A stretch of 64,000 nucleotides of DNA from contig NZ_SADT02000003.1 of the NCBI RefSeq assembly GCF_004016445.2, forward strand, positions 201,231-265,230, given 5' to 3'. The notes below the pieces were generated by a model, which was given only the letters and a program-made list of their open reading frames with translations, was not told where the DNA came from and did no database searches. Made by a program: the position numbers and the translations under genes. This DNA comes from Mesorhizobium sp. M2E.F.Ca.ET.219.01.1.1. Lineage in GTDB: Bacteria > Pseudomonadota > Alphaproteobacteria > Rhizobiales > Rhizobiaceae. Below, one piece after another: positions 29,743-36,936 of the stretch (position 1 is its first letter; each line of letters begins with the position of its first letter).

Positions 29743-30939
29743 ATGGCCAGCTTCAAGACACTCGATGATATCGGCGCCGTCAGCGGCAAGCGCGTGCTGG
29801 TGCGCGTCGACCTCAACGTTCCCGTCGCCGACGGCAAGGTGACCGACGCAACCCGCATCGAGCGCATCGCGCCGACCATCGCCGAGCTCTCGAAAAAGGG
29901 CGCCAAGGTGATCCTGCTTGCGCATTTCGGCCGTCCCAAGGACGGCCCCTCTGCCGAGTTCTCGCTGGAGCCGATCGCCAGGGCCACGGCTGAAGTTCTC
30001 GGGCGCCCGGTCGGCTTCGCCGCCGACTGCGTCGGCGACAAGGCCGCCGAAGCGGTTGCCGCCATGAAGGACGGCGACGTCCTGCTGTTCGAAAACACCC
30101 GGTTCTACAAGGCCGAGGAGAAGAACGAGCCCGCCTTCACCGAAAAGCTCGCCGCCAATGGCGACATCTATGTCAACGACGCCTTTTCCGCCGCGCACCG
30201 GGCACATGCCTCCACCGAAGGCCTGGCGCGTCATTTGCCGGCCTATGCCGGCCGCACCATGCAGGCCGAGCTCGACGCGCTGGAGAAGGGCCTCGGCAAT
30301 CCGGTTCGGCCGGTGGTGGCCATCGTTGGCGGCGCCAAGGTCTCGACCAAGATCGACCTTTTGATGAACCTGGTGAAGAAGGTCGACGCGCTGGTGATCG
30401 GCGGCGGCATGGCCAACACTTTTCTCGCCGCGCGCGGCACCGATGTCGGCAAGTCGCTTTGCGAGCATGACCTTGCCGGCACCGCCAAGCAGATCATGAT
30501 CGAGGCGGCGGAAGCCGGCTGCGCCATCATCCTTCCCGCCGACGGCGTGGTCGCCAAGGAATTCAAGGCTGGTGCTGCGAGCGAGACCGTCGCCATCGAG
30601 GCCGTGCCGGCCGACGGCATGATCCTCGATGTCGGTGCAAAGACCGTGCAGAGCGTCAACGACTGGATCGACCGTGCCGCGACGCTGGTCTGGAACGGCC
30701 CGCTCGGCGCCTTCGAGATCGAGCCTTTCGATCGCGCAACGGTGGCGGCGGCAAAGCATGCCGCGGCCCGCACCAAGGCAGGCAAGCTGGTGTCGGTCGC
30801 CGGTGGCGGCGACACGGTGGCGGCGCTCAACCATGCCGGTGTCGCCGACGATTTCACCTATGTTTCGACCGCCGGCGGCGCCTTCCTCGAATGGATGGAA
30901 GGCAAGCCGCTGCCCGGCGTCGAGGTGCTGAAGCGGTAA
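29743..30939 (+). CDS. pgk: Phosphoglycerate kinase
   Basis: A 398-residue enzyme of glycolysis/gluconeogenesis that interconverts 1,3-bisphosphoglycerate and ADP with 3-phosphoglycerate and ATP. The N-terminal VLVRVDLNVPVADG, ILLAHFGRPKDG, and the nucleotide-site VVAIVGGAKVSTKI and VAGGGDTVAAL motifs are all present. Length is typical. The ATG at 29743 follows AGGAAGGAACGACGACC. An upstream in-frame start would read through a family C repeat and is rejected. Confidence 0.96.
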   Translation: MASFKTLDDIGAVSGKRVLVRVDLNVPVADGKVTDATRIERIAPTIAELSKKGAKVILLAHFGRPKDGPSAEFSLEPIARATAEVLGRPVGFAADCVGDKAAEAVAAMKDGDVLLFENTRFYKAEEKNEPAFTEKLAANGDIYVNDAFSAAHRAHASTEGLARHLPAYAGRTMQAELDALEKGLGNPVRPVVAIVGGAKVSTKIDLLMNLVKKVDALVIGGGMANTFLAARGTDVGKSLCEHDLAGTAKQIMIEAAEAGCAIILPADGVVAKEFKAGAASETVAIEAVPADGMILDVGAKTVQSVNDWIDRAATLVWNGPLGAFEIEPFDRATVAAAKHAAARTKAGKLVSVAGGGDTVAALNHAGVADDFTYVSTAGGAFLEWMEGKPLPGVEVLKR

Positions 30940-31077
30940 GACCGGCAAGGGGCGACCAACTCAGGGCTGGCCGATTTCAGTCGCGAAAACTTTCAATCGA
31001 TTCGTGCTTTTCGACGCCATTCCATTGGCGGTAGAGTTCCGCTAAGCGCGGAACCGACACCGTCAAGGAGAGCACCC

Positions 31078-32103
31078 ATGAGCGAACGTCTCGAAGATAT
31101 TGCCGCTGCCATCGTGGCCGGTGGTAAGGGCCTTTTGGCCGCCGATGAGAGCTCCGGCACCATCAAAAAGCGCTTCGACGTCATCGGCGTCGAATCGACC
31201 GCCGACAACCGGCGCGACTATCGCGAGATGATGTTCCGCTCGAAAGAGGCTATGACGAAGTACATCTCCGGCGTCATCCTCTATGACGAGACCATCCGCC
31301 AGAAGGCTGCCGACGGCACGCCGCTGGTCGATATCATCAAGGCGGCCGGCTCCATTCCAGGCATCAAGGTCGATGCAGGCGCCAAGCCTCTTGCCGGCTT
31401 TCCCGGCGACACCATCACCGAGGGCCTGGACGGGCTGCGTGAGCGGCTCGCCGACTACTACAAGCTCGGCGCCCGCTTCGCCAAATGGCGCGCGGTGATC
31501 GATATCGACACCGGCAGAGGCGTGCCATCGGCCAATTCGATCGCCTCGAACACCCATGCGCTGGCCCGCTATGCCGCGCTCTGCCAGGAGGCCGGCATCG
31601 TGCCGATCGTCGAGCCGGAAGTGCTGATGGACGGCGCGCATTCGATCGACACCTGCTACGACGTCTCCAAGGCGACGCTGGTCAAGCTCTATGACGAGCT
31701 CTACGCGGCGCGCGTCGTGCTGGAAGGCTCGATCCTGAAGCCGAACATGGTCATCTCCGGCAAGAAATCGGGCAAGACCGACAGCCCCGAGGAAATCGCG
31801 GAAAAGACGATCAAGCTGTTCCGCGAAGTGGTACCGGCGGCGGTGCCGGGCATTGCCTTCCTCTCCGGCGGCCAGGAGGACGAGGAGGCGACCGCCAACC
31901 TCAACGCCATCAACGCCATCGGCCCGCATCCTTGGAAACTGACCTTCTCCTATGGCCGCGCGCTGCAGGCCGCGCCGCAGAAGGCATGGAGCGGCAAGGC
32001 CTCGAACATCGCCGCCGGCCAGGCCGCCTTCACCCACCGCGCCCATATGAACCATCTGGCGGCGCTCGGGAAATGGCAGCCGGCGCTTGAAAAAGCCGCC
32101 TGA
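31078..32103 (+). CDS. fba: Class I fructose-bisphosphate aldolase
   Basis: A 341-residue Schiff-base aldolase that cleaves fructose 1,6-bisphosphate. It has the class I patterns GGKGLLAADESSGTIKKRF, VEPEVLMDG, the Schiff-base lysine in VLEGSILKPNMVI and AFLSGGQEDEEA. Class I enzymes are less common than class II in bacteria but usual in this rhizobial locus. AAGGAGAG precedes the ATG by 6-8 bases. A strong terminator follows. Confidence 0.94.
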   Translation: MSERLEDIAAAIVAGGKGLLAADESSGTIKKRFDVIGVESTADNRRDYREMMFRSKEAMTKYISGVILYDETIRQKAADGTPLVDIIKAAGSIPGIKVDAGAKPLAGFPGDTITEGLDGLRERLADYYKLGARFAKWRAVIDIDTGRGVPSANSIASNTHALARYAALCQEAGIVPIVEPEVLMDGAHSIDTCYDVSKATLVKLYDELYAARVVLEGSILKPNMVISGKKSGKTDSPEEIAEKTIKLFREVVPAAVPGIAFLSGGQEDEEATANLNAINAIGPHPWKLTFSYGRALQAAPQKAWSGKASNIAAGQAAFTHRAHMNHLAALGKWQPALEKAA

Positions 32104-32127
32104 CGTTTATCCATCTCGTTCATCGAC

Positions 32128-32159
32128 AACCCGGGCCAGTGGCCCGGGTTTTGTTTTTT
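32128..32159 (+). terminator. Rho-independent terminator after the aldolase gene
   Basis: A 10-bp stem (AACCCGGGCC at 32128-32137 and its complement at 32141-32150) with loop AGT, followed by TTGTTTTTT. It lies 24 bases after the stop codon. Confidence 0.92.
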
Positions 32160-32242
32160 GCAGGCCGCACTCCTACCTGAGGCAGCGATGTCGGGTCGCG
32201 CCGATGTCGAACGTCCTTGGCAGGAGAGGACAGGAGATGGTC

Positions 32243-32983
32243 ATGCAACGCAATGCCGTGGTTTCACGCGAGGACTGGTTCGAAGCGCACCGAAAGCATC
32301 TTGAACGCGAGAAGGAACTGACAAAGTTCCGCGACCTTATTGCCGCCGAGCGGCGGCAGCTGCCCTGGTTCAAGCTGCGCAAGGATTATGTGTTCGAGAG
32401 CGAAGCGGGGCCGAAACGCCTTGGCGACCTGTTCGCCGGTAAGAGCCAGCTTATCGTCTATCATTTCATGATGACGCCCGGTTGCGATCATCGTTGTCAC
32501 GGCTGCTCGTTCCTCGCCGACCATATCGACGGCGCCAACCAGCATCTGAAACATCATGACGTATCGCTGGTCGTCGTTGCACGCGCGCCGCTGGCCGAGA
32601 TCCTGCCCTACAAGCAGCGCATGGGCTGGAAGTTCGACTGGGTGTCGTCCTATGCGTCGGATTTCAACTTCGACCTGCAGGTCTCCTTCACCGACATGCA
32701 GATCGCGGCGGGCGACACCACCTACAATTTCGAGAAGCGACCGTTGCGCTCGAAAGACCTGCCCGGCACCAGCATCTTCTACCGCCACGGCAATGGCGAC
32801 ATCTTCCTCACCTTCCTGTCGCGGGCCCGCGGTGGGGACGCGCTGATCGGCGCCTATCACTATCTCGACATGACGCCGAAGGGCCGCGGCGAGACAGGCC
32901 CCTATCACAACCTGATGGACTGGGTGCGCCTCCACGACGAATACCAGGACAGGGACGAGGACCGGCCGGACTGCTGCGCGTGA
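32243..32983 (+). CDS. DUF899 thioredoxin-like protein
   Basis: A 246-residue protein of the DUF899 family, distantly related to AhpC/TSA thioredoxin folds. The redox-like motif GCDHRCHGCSFLADH near residue 94 carries three cysteines, and the N-terminal VSREDWFEAHRKHLEREKEL is typical. The ATG at 32243 has AGGAG six bases before it; one at 32237 (two codons longer) is equally possible. The reaction is unknown. It is monocistronic after the aldolase terminator. Confidence 0.88.
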   Translation: MQRNAVVSREDWFEAHRKHLEREKELTKFRDLIAAERRQLPWFKLRKDYVFESEAGPKRLGDLFAGKSQLIVYHFMMTPGCDHRCHGCSFLADHIDGANQHLKHHDVSLVVVARAPLAEILPYKQRMGWKFDWVSSYASDFNFDLQVSFTDMQIAAGDTTYNFEKRPLRSKDLPGTSIFYRHGNGDIFLTFLSRARGGDALIGAYHYLDMTPKGRGETGPYHNLMDWVRLHDEYQDRDEDRPDCCA

Positions 32984-33039
32984 TCGTCTCGTTCACCTCG
33001 ACTGAAACATGCGCTAACACGGAAATAAACCGCATGGGC

Positions 33040-33202
33040 GTGCGGCTCCGCAACGAACGCGGCGCCGTGCCCGCCTCGCGCCTGCCGATCACCAACCCGA
33101 AAGCCGGCTTCGCCTCTGACGGCATCCACGCTTCCGAAGCAGGCTATCGCCTGGGCGGAGCATCTGCTGGATTTCGTGCTGGACCGCGCTGAGGTACGTT
33201 GA
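33040..33202 (+). pseudogene. C-terminal remnant of a GDSL/SGNH hydrolase
   Basis: The frame from 33040 reads ...NPKAGFASDGIHASEAGYRL, the hallmark C-terminal block of SGNH hydrolases (the D-x-x-H pair of the triad). At about 33152 the frame shifts; the next frame continues WAEHLLDFVLDRAEVR and stops at 33202, as intact members do. No nucleophile GDS block or upstream domain remains. It is therefore a decayed 3' fragment. Bases 32984-33039 show nothing else. Confidence 0.65.
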
Positions 33203-33279
33203 GATTGAGGTCAGGGCGAGCCGAGAATTGCGGGTTCCGCAGACTTGTCGTGCAAGGCCATCAACGTCTGTTGGGTGGT

Positions 33280-33578
33280 CAGCGCAAACGCTGGCGATGA
33301 GCTGAAGGCTCCTGAACCTCGTCATTCCAGGGCGGAGCAAGGAGCGAAGCGACGCGCGCAGACCCTGGAATCCATGCCGTTGCCTGGACCGAAGTGTGCA
33401 ACGGTGCAGAATTCTGGATCGCCGCGGCGCTTCCAAGTCTCGGCATGGATCCTCGGTCTGCGCGCGTCGCTTCGCTCCTTGCTCCGCCCGTGGATGACGA
33501 CCGCGATGGGCGTCGAGGCCAATCGCCAAGGCATAGGACGTGCCAACGCACACTAACCAACCGGTCAAAACTTCTGTG
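33280..33578. repeat. Long palindromic repeat family A, copy 1
   Basis: About 300 bp sharing its outer flanks with 41583-41885 (from GTCAGCGCAAACGC on the left to CCAACCGGTCAAAA on the right). Inside lie two long imperfect arms, CGTCATTCCAGGGCGGAGCA... near 33319-33385 and its complement near 33440-33510, so the transcript would fold into one long hairpin. The inner loop is in the opposite orientation to that of copy 2. It fills most of the gene-free stretch 33203-33586. Confidence 0.8.
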
Positions 33579-33586
33579 TTAAGGAA

Positions 33587-33748
33587 CTAAGCCCAGTGCC
33601 CTAGCACAGCGGCAAGCGAGATGGCCACCATGGCGAGCAGCGCCAGCTTCCAGAAATCGCCGCGCCGCTTCAGCCCCGGCCATCCCAGCGGCTTGATGAC
33701 CTGGATCAGCATGATGCCGCAGATGACTAGGGCGAGCAGTTTCGTCAT
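33587..33748 (-). CDS. Small membrane protein, 53 residues
   Basis: A short minus-strand gene reading MTKLLALVICGIMLIQVIKP, a loop LGWPGLKRRGDFWK, then a second hydrophobic helix LALLAMVAISLAAVLG and HWA. AAAGGCGG precedes the ATG. Two membrane helices joined by a basic loop make it a plausible inner-membrane microprotein. Similar two-helix proteins occur in other rhizobia as conserved hypotheticals. Function unknown. Confidence 0.7.
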   Translation of the reverse strand: MTKLLALVICGIMLIQVIKPLGWPGLKRRGDFWKLALLAMVAISLAAVLGHWA

Positions 33749-33885
33749 GCCGCCTTTGACCAGCAACGATGGCGGCTGTCAAAGCTGTTCTTAGGGCACA
33801 ATTCGGGCCGAGCACTCCTGACAGAAATCGGCTTCATCCGGGCCTTGCGAGGGACACCGCGCCGCCTTCTTTCCTACCCTGCCAA

Positions 33886-33911
33886 CCTCCTGACAGACTG
33901 CTGTCAGGAGG
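33886..33911. promoter_or_regulatory. Perfect 11-4-11 palindrome upstream of DUF1127
   Basis: CCTCCTGACAG (33886-33896), spacer ACTG, then CTGTCAGGAGG (33901-33911): a perfect inverted repeat 42 bases before the DUF1127 start. A near-identical element is at 34228-34253. It is probably the operator of a dimeric regulator; no T-run follows, so a terminator is unlikely. Confidence 0.7.
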
Positions 33912-33953
33912 GGTGTGAGATACTCTTCTCATCGAAAAGAGAGGAGTGAGGTC

Positions 33954-34118
33954 ATGAACGGTTCTACCATTCTGCGCGGCGTGCAGCACTATGTCGGCAG
34001 GATCCGCGCGGTGCGCAACGAGATCCGCACCCAGCGTTTCCTGAACACCTTGCCGGCGGATATCCGTAAGGACATCGGCTGGCCGGATCTTTACACCGGC
34101 CGCGTGCGTGAAAACTGA
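33954..34118 (+). CDS. DUF1127 protein, short form
   Basis: A 54-residue protein. The C-terminal DUF1127 core is RFLNTLPADIRKDIGWPDLY. A GAGGAGTGAGG ribosome site precedes the ATG at 33954. This is the short arginine-rich type (about 45-55 residues) widespread in alphaproteobacteria. A perfect 26-bp palindrome lies in its promoter region, and the same palindrome recurs before the next gene, so the two are likely co-regulated. Confidence 0.88.
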   Translation: MNGSTILRGVQHYVGRIRAVRNEIRTQRFLNTLPADIRKDIGWPDLYTGRVREN

Positions 34119-34227
34119 AATTTTGCCGCCGCGACTTGGATTGTGGCGGCACCACGCCCAGATGTAATGCGGCCAGTGATGTTGAGTTCAGGGAAAGAAG
34201 CCTTTGTTGCCGATAGCTTCACCGCAG

Positions 34228-34253
34228 CCTCCTGACAGTATGTTGTCAGGAGG
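34228..34253. promoter_or_regulatory. 11-4-11 palindrome upstream of the alkyltransferase-like gene
   Basis: CCTCCTGACAG (34228-34238), spacer TATG, then TTGTCAGGAGG (34243-34253); only the innermost pair is mismatched. It is the same element as 33886-33911. A lone half-site TCCTGACAG follows near 34279-34287. It lies 72 bases before the gene at 34325. Confidence 0.7.
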
Positions 34254-34324
34254 CATACGGTAATTGGGGTGGCTTCAATCCTGACAGTTACGAACATGAA
34301 CCGACTATCCGGAGTAATCCGCGT

Positions 34325-34735
34325 ATGGTGAAAAGCTGGAACGACAGGCTGAACACGCCGGGCATCAACGGCATCAAGCCGTCGCCGCGCACGGTCGGCG
34401 ATGTCGTTGAGGGCCAGTCGATGCTGGTGCCGACCGCGCGCCAGGTCGACGACTTCATCCGCTCGATCCCCGAAGGGGTGGAGATGGACGTTCGCGCGCT
34501 GCGCACCGCACTGGCCATCGAGCACGGGGCCGAAGTGACATGCCCGGTGACGATCGGCTATCATCTTCGCACCGTTGCCGAGGCCGCTCACGAGGATCTC
34601 GAGCGCGGCATGGCGCTGAGCGACGTCGCGCCGTTCTGGCGTGTGCTGGACGCTGGGACGCCGACCACGGGCAGACTGTCCTTCGGGGCGAAATTCGTTG
34701 CCGCGCAGCGCAAGCGCGAAGGGCTGAAGCCATAA
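34325..34735 (+). CDS. MGMT/Atl-like DNA-binding protein (no active-site cysteine)
   Basis: A 136-residue protein. The order of its features follows the alkylguanine-DNA alkyltransferase C-domain: VDDFIRSIPEGVEMDVRALR, then the helix TCPVTIGYHLRTVAEAA, then APFWRVLDAGTPTTGRLSFG and a final KFVAAQRKREG. Where MGMT has the reactive Cys in PCHRV, this has PFWRV, so like Atl proteins it would bind but not repair alkylated DNA. The likeness is by eye and could be wrong. It lies 19 bases before yafY and under the duplicated palindrome. Confidence 0.6.
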   Translation: MVKSWNDRLNTPGINGIKPSPRTVGDVVEGQSMLVPTARQVDDFIRSIPEGVEMDVRALRTALAIEHGAEVTCPVTIGYHLRTVAEAAHEDLERGMALSDVAPFWRVLDAGTPTTGRLSFGAKFVAAQRKREGLKP

Positions 34736-34754
34736 ACCCCCGGGGGAGAAACCG

Positions 34755-35474
34755 ATGCGCCGCGCCGACAGGCTTTTTCAGATCGTGCAGCATTTGCGGG
34801 GTGGTCGGCTGGTCACCGCGCAGAAGCTCGGCACGTGGCTCGAGGTTTCCGAGCGCACCATTTACCGCGACATAGCCGACCTGCAGTCGACCGGCGTGCC
34901 GATCGACGGCGAAGCAGGCGTGGGCTACATGATGAGGGAGGGTTTCGACCTTCCGCCGCTGATGTTCACACGTGACGAGATCGTGGCGCTGGTTGCCGGC
35001 GCCCGCATGGTGCGCGCCTTTGGCGGCGCGGCAATGGCAAGGGCGGCCGACGAGGCGCTGGTCAAGATCGGCGCCGTGCTGCCCGACACCGAGAAGGACC
35101 GCATCGCCCGCACCGAGATCCACACGCCGATGTGGGTGGTGAGCGACGCCGCGCGCGAAGCGATCGACCTGATCGAGCGCGCCGTCGAGAAACGCCAGGT
35201 GCTGACCATCGACTATTCCGACGAGGCCGGGCGCGGCACCGCGCGCGACATCCGGCCTTTGGGCCTGTGGTTCTGGGGCAAGGTCTGGACGCTGGTCGCC
35301 TGGTGCGAGATGCGCGACGATTTCCGCGCCTTCCGCATCGACCGCATCGCCTCGGTCGTCATCGCAGGGCGTGTCTTCAAGCCTGAGCGCGGCAAGCAGC
35401 TCGCCGATTTCTACCGCGCCGTCGAGCGGTCAGAGGATTACGGCATGGCGCCCGACCGCGCCGCGCGGACGTGA
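34755..35474 (+). CDS. YafY family transcriptional regulator (HTH + WYL)
   Basis: A 239-residue regulator. An HTH_11 winged helix (about 3-60; KLGTWLEVSERTIYRDIADL) is followed by a WYL ligand-sensing domain (about 140-215; IRPLGLWFWGKVWTLVAWCE). The WYL triad is altered to a W-x-L form, as in many family members. WYL proteins sense nucleic-acid or nucleotide ligands and several regulate defence or DNA-damage genes. It probably shares an operon with the alkyltransferase-like gene and may bind the palindrome pair (inference). Confidence 0.92.
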   Translation: MRRADRLFQIVQHLRGGRLVTAQKLGTWLEVSERTIYRDIADLQSTGVPIDGEAGVGYMMREGFDLPPLMFTRDEIVALVAGARMVRAFGGAAMARAADEALVKIGAVLPDTEKDRIARTEIHTPMWVVSDAAREAIDLIERAVEKRQVLTIDYSDEAGRGTARDIRPLGLWFWGKVWTLVAWCEMRDDFRAFRIDRIASVVIAGRVFKPERGKQLADFYRAVERSEDYGMAPDRAART

Positions 35475-35488
35475 CTTCCTCCCAAGCT

Positions 35489-35525
35489 CAACAAAAAAGC
35501 CCGCTCGAAGCGGGCTTTTTTGTTG
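35489..35525. terminator. Bidirectional terminator between yafY and trcR
   Basis: CAACAAAAAAGCCCGC (35489-35504), loop TCGAA, then the exact complement to 35525. An A-run and a T-run flank the GC stem, so it can stop transcription from both convergent genes. Confidence 0.92.
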
Positions 35526-35540
35526 AGTACCCCGAAGGGC

Positions 35541-36239
35541 TTACTCCTGATCGTCGCCTTCGTCCTTGTCCTTCGACTTCAACGCCGAAAGCTTGGCGAA
35601 GACCGCGTTGGCGTCGAGCTCCTGGTCCTCGTCCTTCGGCTTCTCCGGCGCCGGCACCAGCCGTTCGGTGAGCGCGGCCGGCAGCAGCGTGTCGCCGACG
35701 GGTTGAGGCTGCTCGCGGCCGCGCGAGGCGCGGTTGACTTCGAGGTCGAGGTCGATCTGCGAGGTGAGGCCGAGCGTCACCGGGTCCATCGGCTGCAGAT
35801 TGGCCGAGTTCCAGTGCTTGCGCTCGCGGATCTGCTCAATGGTCGACTTGGTGGTGCCTACGAGACGGGCAATCTGCGCGTCCTTGAGCTCGGGATGGTT
35901 GCGCACCAGCCACAGGATGGCATTCGGCCGGTCCTGGCGCTTCGACAGCGGCGTGTAGCGCGGGCCCTTGCGCTTCGATTCCGGCACCCGCACCTTCGGC
36001 TCCGACAGCTTCAGCCGGTAATTGACGTCCTTCTCGCCGCGCGCGATCTCGTCGCGCGTCAGCTGGCCGGTGATGATCGGGTCCATGCCCTTGATGCCCT
36101 GCGCCGACTCGCCGTCCGCGATCGCCTTGACCTCGAGCGGATGCAGCCCGCAGAACTGCGCGATCTGCTCGAAGGAGAGCGCGGTGTTGTCGACCAGCCA
36201 GACGGCGGTCGCCTTGGGCATCAGCAGCGTATTGGCCAT
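35541..36239 (-). CDS. trcR: Cell-cycle transcriptional regulator TrcR (DUF1013)
   Basis: A 232-residue protein. It opens MANTLLMPKATAVWLVDNTA, with two helix-turn-helix-like parts: SFEQIAQFCGLHPLEVKAIA (about 22-41) and DAQIARLVGTTKSTIEQIRE (about 118-140). The C-terminal tail is acidic and proline-rich (ALKSKDKDEGDDQE). DUF1013 proteins are conserved in alphaproteobacteria and named for a cell-cycle role. The start at 36239 matches the family; longer frames upstream cross repeat-like sequence. Confidence 0.9.
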   Translation of the reverse strand: MANTLLMPKATAVWLVDNTALSFEQIAQFCGLHPLEVKAIADGESAQGIKGMDPIITGQLTRDEIARGEKDVNYRLKLSEPKVRVPESKRKGPRYTPLSKRQDRPNAILWLVRNHPELKDAQIARLVGTTKSTIEQIRERKHWNSANLQPMDPVTLGLTSQIDLDLEVNRASRGREQPQPVGDTLLPAALTERLVPAPEKPKDEDQELDANAVFAKLSALKSKDKDEGDDQE

Positions 36240-36386
36240 GTCAAAAATCCTTCTCGTTCGCCCGCGTTCCCGCGCGGGCGGTGGTTTTAGAGCCACCAAA
36301 ATGGGAAATTCGCGGCCTGTATAAACGCTCCCTCGAATTTTCGCAATGTTTTTGGGAAGGACCCGATTCAGGGCCCTGAAAAGACA

Positions 36387-36415
36387 AAACCCGCTGGACG
36401 AGGTCCAGCGGGTTT
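36387..36415 (-). terminator. Terminator downstream of DUF1127
   Basis: A 13-bp stem AAACCCGCTGGAC (36387-36399) and its complement (36403-36415), loop GAG. On the minus strand it is followed by TTGTCTTTTC, weakly T-rich. It ends the transcript of the DUF1127 gene starting at 36634. A second GC hairpin without a T-run lies at about 36464-36484. Confidence 0.75.
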
Positions 36416-36493
36416 GGAACCGGAAACGAAGCAAGCGTCTCGACGGCTCTTGCTTGCCTGTCCAGCCCGGCCTTGCGGCCGGGCTGCGTCTGA

Positions 36494-36634
36494 TTACACC
36501 GCCTGGCGGGCGATGCGCTCGATGTCGCCACGGCTGATACCAAGGTCGTTCAGCTGGCGGGCATTGAGCTTGTTCAGCTCGCGCACGGTTTCGTTGTACA
36601 TGCGCCACTTACGGAAAGCACGGATCGGGTTCAT
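36494..36634 (-). CDS. DUF1127 protein, short form
   Basis: A 46-residue protein starting MNPIRAFRKWRMYNETVREL and ending with the DUF1127 core LNDLGISRGDIERIARQAV. GGAGAAACTGAA precedes the ATG. It is the most canonical of the three DUF1127 genes in this window and is monocistronic, ended by the hairpin at 36387-36415. Family members are often abundant stress or stationary-phase proteins in rhizobia. Confidence 0.9.
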   Translation of the reverse strand: MNPIRAFRKWRMYNETVRELNKLNARQLNDLGISRGDIERIARQAV

Positions 36635-36793
36635 TTCAGTTTCTCCAGTCATTTGAGGAAATCGTTTGATGCCGCGTAAATAGGCATGCCTGCCCAAGAA
36701 TTGAACGGACGCTTTTGCATGGCCGCAATGCGTTTTGTGCATTGCACCATTAAGCCTTTGTTCAGCTTGTCACTCGGGGACGCGCGGCGCCTG

Positions 36794-36936
36794 AGGATGT
36801 GCGGAGATTCAGGTCAGGCCGAGACGAAAATGGCAGCTTCCGAGAACCGGAGCGGAGCGTACTTAAGTACGTGAGCACCGGAAGCGGAGGAAGCTGTCAT
36901 TTGCAGGCCGGCCTCACCTGAATGTGCGCACATCCT
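36794..36936. repeat. Palindromic repeat family B, copy 1
   Basis: A 143-bp element with perfect 10-bp inverted ends, AGGATGTGCG (36794-36803) and CGCACATCCT (36927-36936). Inside, AGATTCAGGTCAG pairs with CACCTGAAT, and CGGAGCGGAGCGTACTT is shared with copy 2 at 52485-52620. Its right end overlaps the stop codon of the quinone oxidoreductase gene, which reads into it on the minus strand. Confidence 0.8.

Noticed and set aside
32980..33192. A small intact gene downstream of DUF899
   Set aside because: It begins with GTG, lacks a ribosome site, and its C-terminal part is out of frame with the SGNH-family end, so it is better read as a gene remnant.
33320..33520. A CRISPR-like or mobile element signal
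   Set aside because: The sequence is a single long imperfect inverted repeat with no regular spacer pattern and no encoded transposase; the second copy at 41.6 kb shows it is an intergenic repeat.
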